DNA of 64,000 nucleotides, from positions 5,833,501 through 5,897,500 of the forward strand of contig JAHQIY010000007.1 of assembly GCA_019054805.1 (NCBI GenBank). Reading direction: 5' to 3'. The notes beneath the pieces were generated by a model that saw only the letters and a list, made by a program, of their open reading frames with translations, was not told the origin of the DNA and searched no databases. Of the stretch, positions 31,701-41,651 are shown one piece after another (position 1 is the first letter of the stretch; every line of letters starts with the position of its first letter). Position numbers and translations under genes: made by a program. Origin of the DNA: Brachionus manjavacas. Taxonomy: Eukaryota; Rotifera; Eurotatoria; Ploima; Brachionidae.

Positions 31701-33334
31701 TTTTTTAATGTAAGCTAACGTAATTTTACGGAAAATTACATGTCCTTACCAACTAATATTCGCGTAAGGTTACGTCAGCTTACTAAAAATAAGGCTATTC
31801 CTAAAATTCGGATCCGGACTGCCGGATATGTCGTCTAAAATACGGACACGGACAAAAAATATAAAAAAATCACGGATAAAAAAATTGCGGCAATTAAAGA
31901 CGGTTTTAAATTCAAATAATTTTGATTTCAAACAATTGATTCAAGAGACTGATTTGATATGAAAACCTGAAGTTTGTTAATATTGACTATTCTGTTTATC
32001 AGAATTATTTTTCAGAAAATGCATATATGAGTTTAAAAAGTGTTATTAAAACCAAAAGACAAATTATGACCCCTAAAAAGGAAAGAAAATTTAAATCAAG
32101 CAATTAATTATATTCAATTTAAAATCATTAAATTAAAAAACTTTTTTATTCTTGTTTGTTTTTTTTCAATAAATTTAAATTCGTTTTTTTCTGAAATTAT
32201 CAATTTTAGCTTAAAAGTCTAAAAGAGATCGTGTCCGTATTTTAGTAAATTATCACGAAGTCCGTGTCCGTGTTTTAGACGACATGTCCGGCAGTGCCGA
32301 TCCGAATTTTAGGGATAGTCTGAAAATAACGTAAAATTACGTAATTTAGCCGATTTTGAACCTTTTATATTTTATAAAAGCACTGTAGTAATCTTTAAAA
32401 AAATTTTTTTTTTACTTCATATAAACTTAAAATCATTTTAAATTAGAATTTAAATAGCGTAAGAGCTAAATAAATATTTTATTTTTAAATTTTACCTTAA
32501 CAAAATATATTGTAAAGAAAAAATTCCAATGCACACCGTATTCATTGATATTAACTTTGTATCCCGTCATTTTTGTAATAACTAATCGCGAAATTCCCAA
32601 TATTAATAGAATAGTTGAACTCTTCACTGTAGCCACTATATTTTCACAACCATTTTTCACCTTTCTTCACCGTAAAAATATAAAAACTAAAAAAAATTAA
32701 ATTTAAAAATTACATTTCAGTCTTGATGTTTCTAATCAGCCTCATTGAATGACTTAAAATAAAATACCCAACACCAATGTCCATTAGACCAAAGCCAAAA
32801 TCATGAGTTTTCATGTAATCGATGGAAAAGTAAGAGAAATCTACAGCAAGAATGCATGCGCTAGTTATTAAAAATAGAAAAGTTCGAAATGTATTTACAC
32901 TCAATTGAATGAGTTTTAAGTCCAGATTTTCAACTTGAGTTGTGGAGCTAAGAAATTTTGATTTAACTAGGACACTATTGGGAGCTAAGCTGAGAATGGT
33001 AGCCGCACACAATAGAACAAGACTCAGATAAACAAAGTTAAAGTTTGAGGCGAGTATTATTAAAATTATTGGAACTTGAACAGTTAAAAAATCAAACTCG
33101 AATAATTTCCTAATAAAATATATAAATTTTTCTTTTTGAAGTTTTTTATTTTTACCAAAATTTCTCGTTTGATTGATGGATCTCAGGTAAATTGTTTGAA
33201 GACGTTTGCTTTCTATGAACGCAAAAAAATCTTATCTTCAAAAAAACGTTAGCAATGCAAAGAATACTGAAAGATGACAGCAAAACAAAAAATATATTTA
33301 TGTCCAGTCTGAGCCAATTTCTAAAAAAATCCAT
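22783..33334 (-). CDS. PIGW: PIGW/GWT1 inositol acyltransferase, copy A
   Basis: Six exons on the minus strand: 33334-33156, 33109-32714, 32664-32496, 26159-25903, 25841-25688 and 23127-22783. All introns are GT-AG with matching phase; the product is 499 aa, the usual PIGW length (about 500). It is a multi-pass ER protein that adds an acyl chain to inositol of glucosaminyl-PI early in GPI-anchor synthesis. Signature: [20 protein letters not shown] with [12 protein letters not shown]; Asp150 and Lys160 are ten residues apart, as are the Asp/Lys pair reported as essential in yeast Gwt1. Others: [30 protein letters not shown] and [13 protein letters not shown]. Intron 3 is 6,336 bp and intron 5 is 2,560 bp, both packed with transposons; the others are 46-61 nt. 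No stop or frame break in any exon, so it is probably functional. A paralogue lies at 41652-45854. Confidence 0.9.
23330..23448 (+). repeat. LINE 3' end with AAATAAATA tail (copy 1)
   Basis: A T-rich 3' UTR (TTTATCTCATTTTATTAAC) leads to CTGAAGGAGCCCTAGCTCGG and TACAGAAAACAAATAAATAA. GAGCYCTAGCTC is a short palindrome that can form a hairpin. It lies in intron 5 of PIGW copy A, on the strand opposite to the gene. The next LINE is inserted directly behind its tail. Confidence 0.75.
23471..24325 (+). mobile_element. 5'-truncated LINE with 22-bp target duplication
   Basis: An 855-bp insertion with remnants of RT C-terminal coding sequence (FLGIKFDQ near the start, then [18 protein letters not shown]) and a 3' end identical in design to copy 1. 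Bases 23449-23470 and 24326-24347 are identical 22-mers flanking it, an exact target-site duplication. It therefore inserted by target-primed reverse transcription right after the A-rich tail of copy 1. The body is decayed, so it is dead. Confidence 0.85.
24354..24610. repeat. Further LINE pieces in PIGW-A intron 5
   Basis: 24356-24392 is a minus-strand copy of the hairpin 3' end (GACGAGCTGAAGCTCC). 24430-24600 reads on the plus strand [20 protein letters not shown], resembling the stretch between endonuclease and RT of LINEs. The minus strand of the same 150 bp is also open ([19 protein letters not shown]), but with no splice support. A minus-strand tail (TATTTATTTATTTGTTTATC) is at 25111-25131. 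Confidence 0.45.
26736..27258. mobile_element. Inverted-repeat element 1 (MITE) with 8-bp duplication
   Basis: The ends GGGTCTTGCTTGTTGTGTG and (reverse complement of the right) GAGTCTTGCCTGTTATGTG begin arms of about 130 bp that match through CAAGGGGTCATGTAATATG and CGGGTCACATAAG. The flanks are identical octamers CTATTTTG at 26728-26735 and 27259-27266. The centre repeats GTGACCCATCAAAAT-type units. No coding capacity. An 8-bp duplication allows hAT or Merlin-like families; the terminus does not decide. It shares its ends with element 2 at 27382-29775. Confidence 0.85.
27267..27381 (+). pseudogene. Tc1/mariner-like transposase relic, left part
   Basis: The plus strand reads SSKTLGLSK and then, with shifts, NDGSFGNSSG. 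This is the helix-turn-helix plus SGRPK-type linker of Tc1/mariner transposases. The reading continues beyond element 2, at 29776 onward, with [17 protein letters not shown]. The element is split by a later insertion. Confidence 0.5.
27401..27840. mobile_element. hAT-like MITE inside the left end of element 2
   Basis: The arms start TAGTGATGGTAATCGA and, from the right, TAGTGTTGGCAATCGA; they pair over about 150 bp, including TAGTCGATTTGGTTTTATTA and ATAATCAAGTCGTAG. Flanking octamers are gttatgca (27393-27400) and gatatgtg (27841-27848); both are near GTTATGTG, the sequence expected at that point of the element-2 terminus. An 8-bp duplication and these ends fit hAT. No coding capacity. Confidence 0.75.
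28561..29150 (+). pseudogene. LINE ORF2 C-terminal fragment
   Basis: Two pieces: 28564-28788 ([20 protein letters not shown], then [13 protein letters not shown]) and 28831-29148 ([26 protein letters not shown]). This is the post-RT region of a LINE (LGI.FD ... GSI.DY ... LQ.IQN), of the same family as the copies at 17.3 and 23.5 kb. Frames are broken and the 5' end is missing. Confidence 0.75.
29335..29605. mobile_element. Foldback element (family of 52955 and 47005)
   Basis: The left arm (AATTGAATAGC, TTAGTTCTGAGAGTGCAGC, ATTCAAAGTTGCAT) is mirrored on the right (reverse complement AATTGAATAAC, TTAGTTCTGTAAATGCAGC, ATTCAAAGTTGCAT). The middle contains GGTGTGCAAAAT, also in the two relatives. 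No target duplication was resolved. Confidence 0.65.
29776..30380 (+). pseudogene. Tc1/mariner-like transposase relic, main part
   Basis: The plus strand, with stops and shifts, reads [20 protein letters not shown] then [14 protein letters not shown] (second DNA-binding helix), later [14 protein letters not shown], then [15 protein letters not shown] and [26 protein letters not shown] and P.LNP.DF..... are the second and third catalytic-Asp motifs of Tc1/mariner transposases. Together with 27267-27381 it is one transposase interrupted by element 2. Confidence 0.8.
30527..30572 (+). repeat. LINE hairpin 3' end with tail
   Basis: CTGAAGGAGCATTAGATCG then AGATAAACAAATAAATAAAC: a diverged copy of the hairpin-plus-AAATA tail seen at 23401, 24278, 42250 and 48361. 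Confidence 0.6.
30985..31560 (+). pseudogene. LINE RT C-terminal relic
   Basis: The plus strand reads [31 protein letters not shown], then [16 protein letters not shown]. This matches the thumb and tail of ORF2 at 12.8-13.1 kb (ERDLGVYISNDLKWHEQ; VQRRATKL). It has internal stops and no 3' hairpin end. It lies in intron 3 of PIGW copy A. Confidence 0.8.
31795..32318. mobile_element. MITE with 60-bp inverted ends
   Basis: Left CTATTCCTAAAATTCGGATC and the reverse complement of the right CTATCCCTAAAATTCGGATC continue together through CTGCCGGAYATGTCGTCTAA and ACGGACACGGAC. The interior is AT-rich without a frame. The flanks contain AAAATAA on both sides but no clean duplication. Confidence 0.75.
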
Positions 33335-34970
33335 ATCTAAAACACTAAAAAAATGGAAAAAAATAAAAATAAGAAAATTAAATTTTTATCTCGAAAAAAA
33401 ACAAATAGATTATTACTCATTCTACTTGCTTGGTGCTAGAATTTTTAGCATCTTAATAAAAACACCCCTTAGCGATTTCAACTTTATTATCCTAATAATA
33501 ATGATCATGATCTGATTTATAGCTTGCTCTAATAAACTCAGAGTAGTTTATTTTTTATCATAATTATTCTTCTAAAAATTTAAAAGTTACACAAATAATT
33601 AAATAACATGAAATTTAAATGATTAGATATTTTTTGCACCTGGTTTATGTTAGAGATTAGTTTTTAATCTCTCTAAGAAAAAAAAAAAAAATATTTATTT
33701 TGTTTTAATGTCTGTATTAAAAACAATGAGCTAATACAAATATTTTAGACTTTTTTAAATTAATTTTTATTTTTCTATAAATTTTTTGAAAATAAAAGTT
33801 TGCTTATAAAACTCTTGTTTCTATAGTTTAAGCTTGTGTTTAAAAAAATAAGATTTCAAAGATAAATTTCAAAATATTCAAATTTAATTTTCTTTTGGAT
33901 CTTTTTGTCTAAAATTATTAAGATTTTAAAGTTTTAACATAACTTATAAAATATTTCTAAATAATTCAACTTTTATTAGTTTCTATATAGAAGGCTACAA
34001 GTACGCATTAGATAATAAATAAACATATTCAAAAGGCTTAAAACCTCTTGAATCATAGAACAAACCAGAAAGCCTTAATAGCTTCTAGAGGCTTCTATTA
34101 AACTAGATAACATAAGTATAAAAGAGACAATATTCAGGTGTGATCAGATCAAAATTAGCTTTTGGTTGCATATCAAGTTGCCTCATCTAATTTCATAGAA
34201 AGTCTAATATAAACTTAAAATAAAATACTTTAACACAAAAAATATTTCCATTCATGGCATCACTTGAACATATGGCAAATATTTTTTCATTTTGATTTTA
34301 AGATTGTTTTTAATTAAATAGCCAATAATTAGACTCTTAAAAATTCTTAAAATAAATAGAAAAATCATCGAAAATTTTGTTAGAATTTTTACTTTCAAAT
34401 AATTAGTTACACGAAAGTTGAATAAAAGATTTTTAGATAAAAAACTTTAAAAAAAACCCAGTAGTCTTCAATTTCAAATCCAAAAATTAAAATACATAAA
34501 TTTAAATTCATTTTTACACCTCGAAAATATGAAATTACTAATATTTCAAAAAAAAATGTTTAAAAAATTTTGAAGACACTTTTAAACCTGTGGGATAGTT
34601 AAAATAAAAGTGTTTATCAAATTTAGTATGTAGAAATTTTGAGAAAAAAATTCCAAAGTAAATTATATATGACCCAACTAAATTAGAAATACCATTCATT
34701 GGTTTTTTTCGCGACAAAAATTAAAAAAATTTAAATATGAAAGGCTGCCATTTGCATCAAAGCTTAAATTAAAAATTAATATAAATATTTTACCAAACAA
34801 AATGTTCCTATGTTTTACTTTTTTGATTATTTTTGATCTATAAATATTAAAAATACAGTTGTATATGGCGCAGTCCTGTGGAAAAAATATTTCACAAAGA
34901 TAGTTAGACCCCATTTTCATTCACAGCTTTGAATACTAGACAAAAGATATAAATTCGCTGGAAAAAATTC
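33335..34970. other. Intergenic AT-rich DNA upstream of PIGW copy A
   Basis: It should contain the PIGW-A promoter near 33340-33600 on the minus strand; no core motif stands out. The rest has no supported gene, repeat or RNA gene. Confidence 0.35.
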
Positions 34971-35072
34971 AGCGAAGAATTAAAAAACCAGCTGGATACG
35001 AACTGGCAAAACTGCTATTTTGATGATGATGACGTGCTTCGCATGCTTCAGGCCATGTCGCAGTTTAAATAA
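34969..35072 (+). other. Exon-like island
   Basis: After an AAAATTCAG acceptor-like site, one frame reads ELKNQLDTNWQNCYFDDDDV then LRMLQAMSQFK and a stop. The stretch is much richer in G and C than its surroundings. It could be the last exon of a plus-strand gene, a gene relic, or a LINE tail (another frame reads LEKIQRRIKKPAGY). No upstream exon was found. Confidence 0.3.
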
Positions 35073-36052
35073 GCTAAATATTTTTAAGACGAAGTTCAAG
35101 AAATTAAAAATGTGATGTTTTTTTTGTAATTCTCATTCAGCAAATTTGAAAAATTACTTAAAGTCTTTGTATTTTTCATTTATAAACTCTGGCAAGGAAT
35201 TGATTTTGTATTTTGTATTTTTCTGTGAATAAGAAAAATTTCTTTATAAAAATGTTACATGCATTTAAAAATAATTTTTTAATAAATAAACAAATTTTTT
35301 GACTATATTCAAAGCCTTTTTTGACATTAAAATCATTTCTTTAGTAAAGTTTTTTATCAAATTCTAAAAACTTGATTGGAAAGTGGACCCAATTGAAAGA
35401 ATGACCAAAGAGGAAGAAAAAGAAGCCTAGAATTATTGAGTTTAAAAGTCACTTTAATATATTTTACATTATTAAAATCGTTTTAAATGCTAAAATTTAT
35501 TTTATATTGATTTAAGTAAATTTATGCTGGTGAAGTTAGATTAGTGATAAAAAAGTATATTAACTTTTTTTTCTATTTTCTTCAATTAATAAATTTTGGC
35601 TTATTAATGTATTCCCAAGCTATGGGATCATGCACATAAACCTGAAGTAATAATTATGATGCATTGATTTTTCAAAAATTTTAATGAAATAATTTGATTT
35701 AAATTGAATTATTTGAATAACTGTCAAATTAATTGAATAATTTTCAAAATTTACTCCAAAATGCTAATACCCCCAAAATATTATAATTAAAGTTTTAAGT
35801 CATTAAGTGGTAAAAATTAGGGAGTCTCCGACAAGGAAGAAATAACAACATTCAAAGTATTGATCAGACCGATTGATTATATTCTTGATTTTATTGATTT
35901 TATTGATTTTATTCTTTATAGCACCTCTAACAGTGTCTTTTTCAAAATAAATTAAATTAATAAATCTTGTTTTTATTGAAAGATATTTATATATGGCTAT
36001 CAGAACAAATAACTTAAATAAAAAACATAAAAATTTATCTTAAATGGGACAC

Positions 36053-36095
36053 CAGCTTTAGCTCGACTTAGATAAAAAACAAAAAAAATAAATAT
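36053..36095 (+). repeat. LINE hairpin 3' end, diverged
   Basis: AGCTTTAGCTCGACTTAGATAA followed by an A-rich tail with AATAAATA; a short, isolated copy of the family described at 23401. A minus-strand copy (TATCTGTGCCGAGCTAAAGC) lies at 36448-36480. Confidence 0.5.
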
Positions 36096-36879
36096 TCATT
36101 TGATAAAAATAAAATAATACATTTGGACAATTCTGTATTTTTTTCTTCATTTTTTAATAAATTTTTCGATTCTACATTTTTTTTCTATATTATGAACTAG
36201 TCCCTAAATTAAAGAATTTTTTTTCCAGTTAAAAATTTAATAAATTTTGGGTGGCTCTATTGACATACTATGTTACAATAAAATAATTAACTGACACATG
36301 ACAATGAAATAGAAATATTTTTGAAATATGTTTCGAATTAAAATTTCAAATATTCTTTATTTCAAAAATAAAATCTCGTAACAATTTCAATTTTGATTAT
36401 TAAAAATTTAAAAAATGGATTAAATAATTTATTTGTCTATAATAAAGTTTTATCTGTGCCGAGCTAAAGCTCTTTCAGATTAAAAAAAATAAAAAATCAA
36501 GAAAAAATTAATTAAAATAAAATAAAAATTTAAAGTAAAAATAAGATAAAAGTAAAGTTAATTAAATTACAATATTAAAAAAAGGCCATCAAAATATACA
36601 AATTGTAAGTAATGACAGGTAAAATGTTTAAGTATTGAACAGTTCAGGAATTAAAGAAGAAATAGTAAGATAGCAATTTCACAATGGAGTCGGTTATTCG
36701 ACATATCTTAATTCAAAACCTGGAATAAACTTTTTATTTCCACTAAATGATTCTATAATTTTTTGAATAAACAAGAACAGATAATCAGCAAAAAAAGATT
36801 ATCAGTCGTTAGTCAATTTTTTCTGAAACCTGATTGTTCCTAAGTTAGTAATGAGTTTTATTCTAAATAACTTTATAAT

Positions 36880-38100
36880 CTCGAGTAGACTATACGTTCC
36901 AACAGTTTTCCTAGACAGCTTGTCATACTGATTGTTCGCTAGTCAGCCAGCTCTTGTGTTAAAAAAAGTAAATGAACATGCTTTTTAGGTATCATAGTAA
37001 TGTTAGGAGATTTCCATGCTTTATAAAGTCTACTTTCTCATAAAACCAAGCTTAATAGATAAATAGTGTCTTTTGGATTAAACTTTTGGTTACATATTTT
37101 TGATTTTTTTAAGTTAGAAGAAAACAGTGGGTAGTACTTGGGGATGTCGCAATGTAACAAGTGGGATTCTAAAGGGGTCAGTCCTTTGACCAATACTTTT
37201 CGTCATATACATAAACCACTATTTTGAAAATTTTTTGTAAGTCCTTGCATTTCATAAGCGAATGAAGTAGAACATGGTCTAATTTCTCGAAATGTATAGC
37301 GATATACCTTGGCGGAAATAGGCAGAAGAATGTTTACCAAATTTACCAAATGTTTGTCGAAATCAAATTCACTCGAGGAGACTAGTAAAGAGAAAGATCT
37401 GGATGTGTTCATTTCAAATGATTTAAAATGGAACAAACAATGTTACGCAGCGGCTGTAAAGCAAATAGCGTTATGGGTCAAATCAAGAGTTCTTTTTCAA
37501 ATCTGGACAGAGAGACGATAGTGCCACTTTACAAGGGCTTGGTTCGCCCTCATCTTGAATTTGCAGTCGGTGTTTGATCGCCTTTGTTTAAAACGGACAT
37601 TCATATTCTTGAGAAGGTTCAGCGGAAGGAGCAACCAAATTGGTTAAATCAGTTAAAGAGAAACCTAATCAAATAAGACTTTGAGATTTAGACATGAATA
37701 GCTTAGAGGAACGCCGATTAAGAGGTGACTTGATCCAAATGTATAAGATTGTGCACAAGATTGAGAATATAGAATTAGTAAATAATGTGAATAATGCTAA
37801 AGTTTGACTCTAAATTCAAGAAGTTCAAATGATAAAAATTTGGTAAGGAAGGTATACAAAAGAGGAAAGTATCGCTATAATTTATCAAAGAACAGAGTTG
37901 TCGAGACATGGAACAGGTTGTCATCAAATGCGGTTAATGCGAGATCAGTCAATAGTTTTCAAAATATTTATAGACCTAAAAATATCCGGTTTTTCCAATT
38001 TTAAAATGGCTCATGGCTGCAATGGCCATTTTAGGGCTAGGCGCAATTACGCGCTAGTATAGGCAAATGCTTATACTGCAGTTAACTTCAACTACTACTA
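36880..38100 (+). pseudogene. LINE relic with three-hairpin 3' end
   Basis: Degenerate RT residues near 37140-37215 (WVVLGDV.., GSVL-P-like) lead to [19 protein letters not shown] (37379-37440), VQRK-like remains near 37615, and the terminal piece NRVVETWNRLSSNAVNARSV (37885-37945), which matches the C-terminus of ORF2 at 13.3 kb. After the stop at 38004 come three hairpins (38003-38032, 38037-38057, 38056-38077) and an ACT/CTA run at 38091-38100. Many frame breaks. Confidence 0.75.
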
Positions 38101-38304
38101 TATTTTTTTATTTTTGCCTCTCAAAAAAAGGTCATGGGTCAATAAATTATTTTATTGCAACATAGTGGGTCAATAGACACTCCGATAATTTTAAAGACGA
38201 GTAAACATTTTTATTAACACTTTAAGTTTACTAATTTGCTTTTGAGAATTTATCGTAAAATTTCAATTTATAAAATTTATTTTAGCTTGATTTATTTAAA
38301 TCTT

Positions 38305-39726
38305 TCAGAAATTATTGTAAAAATCTTGTACAAAAAATCGATCAGCAATTCGATTAGTTAGCGGAGAGCTGTCCTTTTGAGCAAGCCTTTCAAATAATAG
38401 ACCAGCGCCCATTCGATTATGCCTTTCAAATTTAGATCTCAGACAAGAATCGATAAGAATCAGATTAAAGATATCTCTTTGGGCGTTTGATCCTCCTATT
38501 TTGTTCAGCTCATATCGAATCGGATACAGCAAATCTACAGTTTTATCAAAATTGTTCTCACCATACTCAAACAAAGCTTTGACTATTTTCAGCCCCAATT
38601 TTCCATTTAAATTTCTAATGAAATTTCCAACTTTTTCTTTGCTAATAAATTCCTCCAAAGATTTTGTGAAAGTTTCTTTTTCCTCTTCACTTCCAACCAT
38701 TGAGTAGATCAGTGCCATGTGAAAATCACTATACATGTATCCATGCTGATCAATTCTGTCGCTAAATTTTTCTTTCAAATCATCATATTTTTTTCTCAAA
38801 TATTCATTGTCATTAAACCCATCAAGCTTTAGTCTAGCCAGCAAACTGGAAATATTTATCATATCTATACTCATTTTTGGATCCACAAAAGCCTCATTGT
38901 TATCCAAAATATCCAAAACCTTGTCATATTCCTGTTTTTCTAAATAGAATAGGCACAGATGCCAATAATTATGGCCTCTAATAAAATCACAATAGTTCCA
39001 ATCTTTTTGCGAGCTAAGCAGAAACTCTATTCCTTTGTCAGGATTAGAAGCATATTCATTTACATGAGCAATAGCGTGACATGCCCATCCATCTTGTCTG
39101 TTCATTTCAATGCCCATTTTAGCATTTTTTACAGCTTTTTCCAATTCTTTGGTCTGAGTCAGTCCGAAAGCGTAGTATCCGTACAAATAGCTGAACAACG
39201 GAACTCTTTGATTCCATTTGGGTAAAATCCTGGCAACACTATCTCTCATTTGAATGCTATCACCAAGGTAAAAGTACACACCAGCGCTCATTCGCACTGC
39301 CATCATGTCAGTTGGATGGTCTATTAAAATATCTTCCCACGTTTTGACAGATTGGGGCAAATCCCCCTTAGCCAGGTGTTCAATCGCCCGAACGTGAAGT
39401 TTTTCACGTAATGTGAGCTCGTCTGCCAAAGCCTCAGATTTTGAAACCAAATCTTGAATAGATTTTTGGTAAGTGTCTGAGGTAAGAGTAGCACTGGTTC
39501 CCAAGAGTTCAATTCCACTTTTCAAGCATTGGCCTAGGATAAAATTTGGATCAGCACTTGTCATTTTGGATAAAGAACCCACTATGCCACCGAACTGGTG
39601 ATTTTCGTAATACCCAGCTAATTGACTTAAGCAAATGTCGTAAAATTTGCTCGCTTCATTTGAATTGGTGTTCATGGGCAATTTTTCATCATACCAAGCT
39701 CTGCAATCCCTCCAATTTGAATGCAT
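38305..39726 (-). CDS. TTC38: Tetratricopeptide repeat protein 38
   Basis: A single exon of 473 aa, the family length (about 470). It opens WRDCRAWYDEKLPMNTNSNE and then GGIVGSLSKMTSADPNFILG, continues HVRAIEHLAKGDLPQSVKTW with the TPR-like HPTDMMAVRMSAGVYFYLGD and QMRDSVARILPKW, then GWACHAIAHVNEY and HNYWHLCLFYLEKQEYDKVL, and ends with the hallmark IRYELNKIGGSNAQRDIFN. The role of TTC38 in cells is poorly known. ATG at 39726-39724 was chosen because it places the family N-terminus; the frame extends 45 nt upstream but only to a non-ATG. It is intact and, unlike its neighbours, has no intron. It sits between the two PIGW copies, same strand. Confidence 0.92.
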   Translation of the reverse strand: MHSNWRDCRAWYDEKLPMNTNSNEASKFYDICLSQLAGYYENHQFGGIVGSLSKMTSADPNFILGQCLKSGIELLGTSATLTSDTYQKSIQDLVSKSEALADELTLREKLHVRAIEHLAKGDLPQSVKTWEDILIDHPTDMMAVRMSAGVYFYLGDSIQMRDSVARILPKWNQRVPLFSYLYGYYAFGLTQTKELEKAVKNAKMGIEMNRQDGWACHAIAHVNEYASNPDKGIEFLLSSQKDWNYCDFIRGHNYWHLCLFYLEKQEYDKVLDILDNNEAFVDPKMSIDMINISSLLARLKLDGFNDNEYLRKKYDDLKEKFSDRIDQHGYMYSDFHMALIYSMVGSEEEKETFTKSLEEFISKEKVGNFIRNLNGKLGLKIVKALFEYGENNFDKTVDLLYPIRYELNKIGGSNAQRDIFNLILIDSCLRSKFERHNRMGAGLLFERLAQKDSSPLTNRIADRFFVQDFYNNF

Positions 39727-41040
39727 TTTTAAGAACAAATAACTTGAATTAAAGTGATCATTTTTTATCAAATGCCTTTTTTTTTTGGGTTGTTAATAAT
39801 GACTCGGCTAAAAAGACATCATTTATGTTTAAAAAAAATCAAAACTAATTTTTCAAAAGCTTAATTTATTTAAGTCAAATTTTTTTTTCATAAGATGGTC
39901 TTGTTGAATTACTTAAATTAATTTTTTAATTAACAAGTATGTATCTCTTTAAGCATTGTTGCATTCAGAAAACAAATTTAACTATTTAGACTAGATTGGA
40001 ACCCCAAAACTATAATTAAATACAAGCATATCCAAAAATAATATTTGAGTACAGTAAACAGTTTTTAAATTTCTTTTTGAAAAAAAATTCTTTACATTCA
40101 ATTATTTTTACTGGAAATTTTTTGCAAAGCAAAAAATTTTTAAATTTAAAAATAAATTGATAATTTTGAATTTTTTTAGCATCAAAATCAAAAAAATTTT
40201 TATCATGTAAGAAAAATGTAAAACATTTTAACATTCAGTATTGTTTCTATCAATATTTGATCTATTCTCTAAATATAAAAATTAATCTATTTTTTTTGAT
40301 TTTATTTACTTTTAACAAAATTTTTTTAAAAATGCTAAACAGTAATTTTTTAAATAATTGTCAATAATTGAAATAAAACTTGGTTTCAATATGATAAATA
40401 TAGTTTGCTACAGTTTTTGCTTCAGACTTGATTTCTTTTTAAATTTCATTTTAATTTTTGACTATACACCCCTCTTGGTTACTTCTTATTTTTTGTTTTA
40501 TTTATTATTTGAAAAATGAATTATAAAACAAATGAATAATAATGTCTATTAAACTCTAAAATTCTATCAGTTCTGTAATTTTTCTTTAAGAGCTACCAAA
40601 AGCGATTTCCCAGTTAACCGCCTCCGAATGTTTGCTTGTCGTAGCTAATTATTAATATTATTAATATTTTTAAACAGTTGAATAAAATTTTCGGGATATA
40701 TTTCTTATTTTTTTTTGGGATATAAAATTTTTAAGATAAAAAAACGGGATAAAATAATTTCGGGATAAGTTTGCTTATTACCATCTAAATCAAGAATTGA
40801 AAAATTATTTAAACATAAAACATTTGTCAAACCAATAAAATCAAAGTAGAAAAAAAGTGAGTGAAAAAGTCTTTACTTGGGCCGAAGGTTGGGTTAGCAG
40901 TTCTGGATTTTTTTTGAAAATAATTTTTTTAAATCAAAATATTTGTTGAAAATAAATTTATCTTAAATAAACTGACCTAAAACCAATTATTTTGAGAGTC
41001 TAAAAGACAATTTTTTTAAATAAATCATTCTGCATTTAAA
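39727..41040. other. Spacer between TTC38 and PIGW copy B
   Basis: Mostly A/T-rich without a supported gene. 39985-40040 (TTGGAACCCC.., AAATACAAGCATATCCAAAA) is a diverged copy of 41230-41295, so a repeat is shared across this spacer. Confidence 0.4.
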
Positions 41041-41345
41041 ATGTCAGCTAATGTCAAAACTGACTACTCTCGGATCAATTAGTCTCCCTCCAATTTTTCC
41101 ATCCGGACTTGGAACCGGCATCGGTATGGTTACGACTCAGCAATCTTCCACCTAAGTTACTATGGAACGTTCATCATAAACAGCTCCACTCATCCGAGAA
41201 CTAAAAGGCTGCGTAATCGACAACTATTTAGGCTAGTTTGGAACCACAAACCAAGCGTATCTAAAATTGGATACAAGCATATCCAAAAAAAGTTACTTTT
41301 TTCACTCAAACTAAGGGTCTGTCAGACACCCAGTCAAACTACCTA
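41040..41345. repeat. GC-richer repeat, possible SINE plus hairpin
   Basis: On the minus strand, 41190-41085 reads TTAGGTGGAAGATTGCTGAG ... GCCGGTTCCAAGTCCGGATG; the two blocks resemble the A and B boxes of tRNA-derived SINEs, though loosely. 41230-41295 repeats 39985-40040. 41308-41326 (GGGTCTGTCAGACACCC) is a hairpin, and a relative (GGGTCTGTCC / GGGACCCC-type) occurs at about 17887-17906. No function can be assigned. Confidence 0.35.
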
Positions 41346-41651
41346 TTTTTTAATTTTAATTTTAAAAATTTTAATTTTCTAATAAAAATTATTTTTTATT
41401 ATTTTAATGGGCTTTAAAATAATTTATTCGTTGATTTTCATAAGAAAAATCAGTTTAGATAATTTGCATTCCGTGAATTTTAAACTATAGACAATCTTTT
41501 GTATTTTTTTAAACCACCTATGAATTGTTTGCTCTCATAAATTCAGTTTTTATTTTGCATTTGAAATTGAATCAAGGAATATAAAAATTATAATCAAAAA
41601 ATTAAAATTAAGTTTTTTTATTAGGTTGCATGTAAAACAAATTTTTAACTA

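Noticed and set aside
22783..33334. Reading the separate membrane frames as insect-type gustatory receptors
   Set aside because: Once the exons are joined, the motifs and length match PIGW throughout and the receptor reading is not needed.
34696..34920. 74-codon minus-strand frame
   Set aside because: No start context, splice partner or domain; low-complexity A/T translation.
35880..35925. TTTTATTGAT tandem units as a regulatory array
   Set aside because: Only about three short A/T-rich units; easily explained as simple-sequence slippage.
39727..39771. Upstream extension of TTC38
   Set aside because: It would begin at TTG; the ATG at 39726 already gives the family N-terminus.
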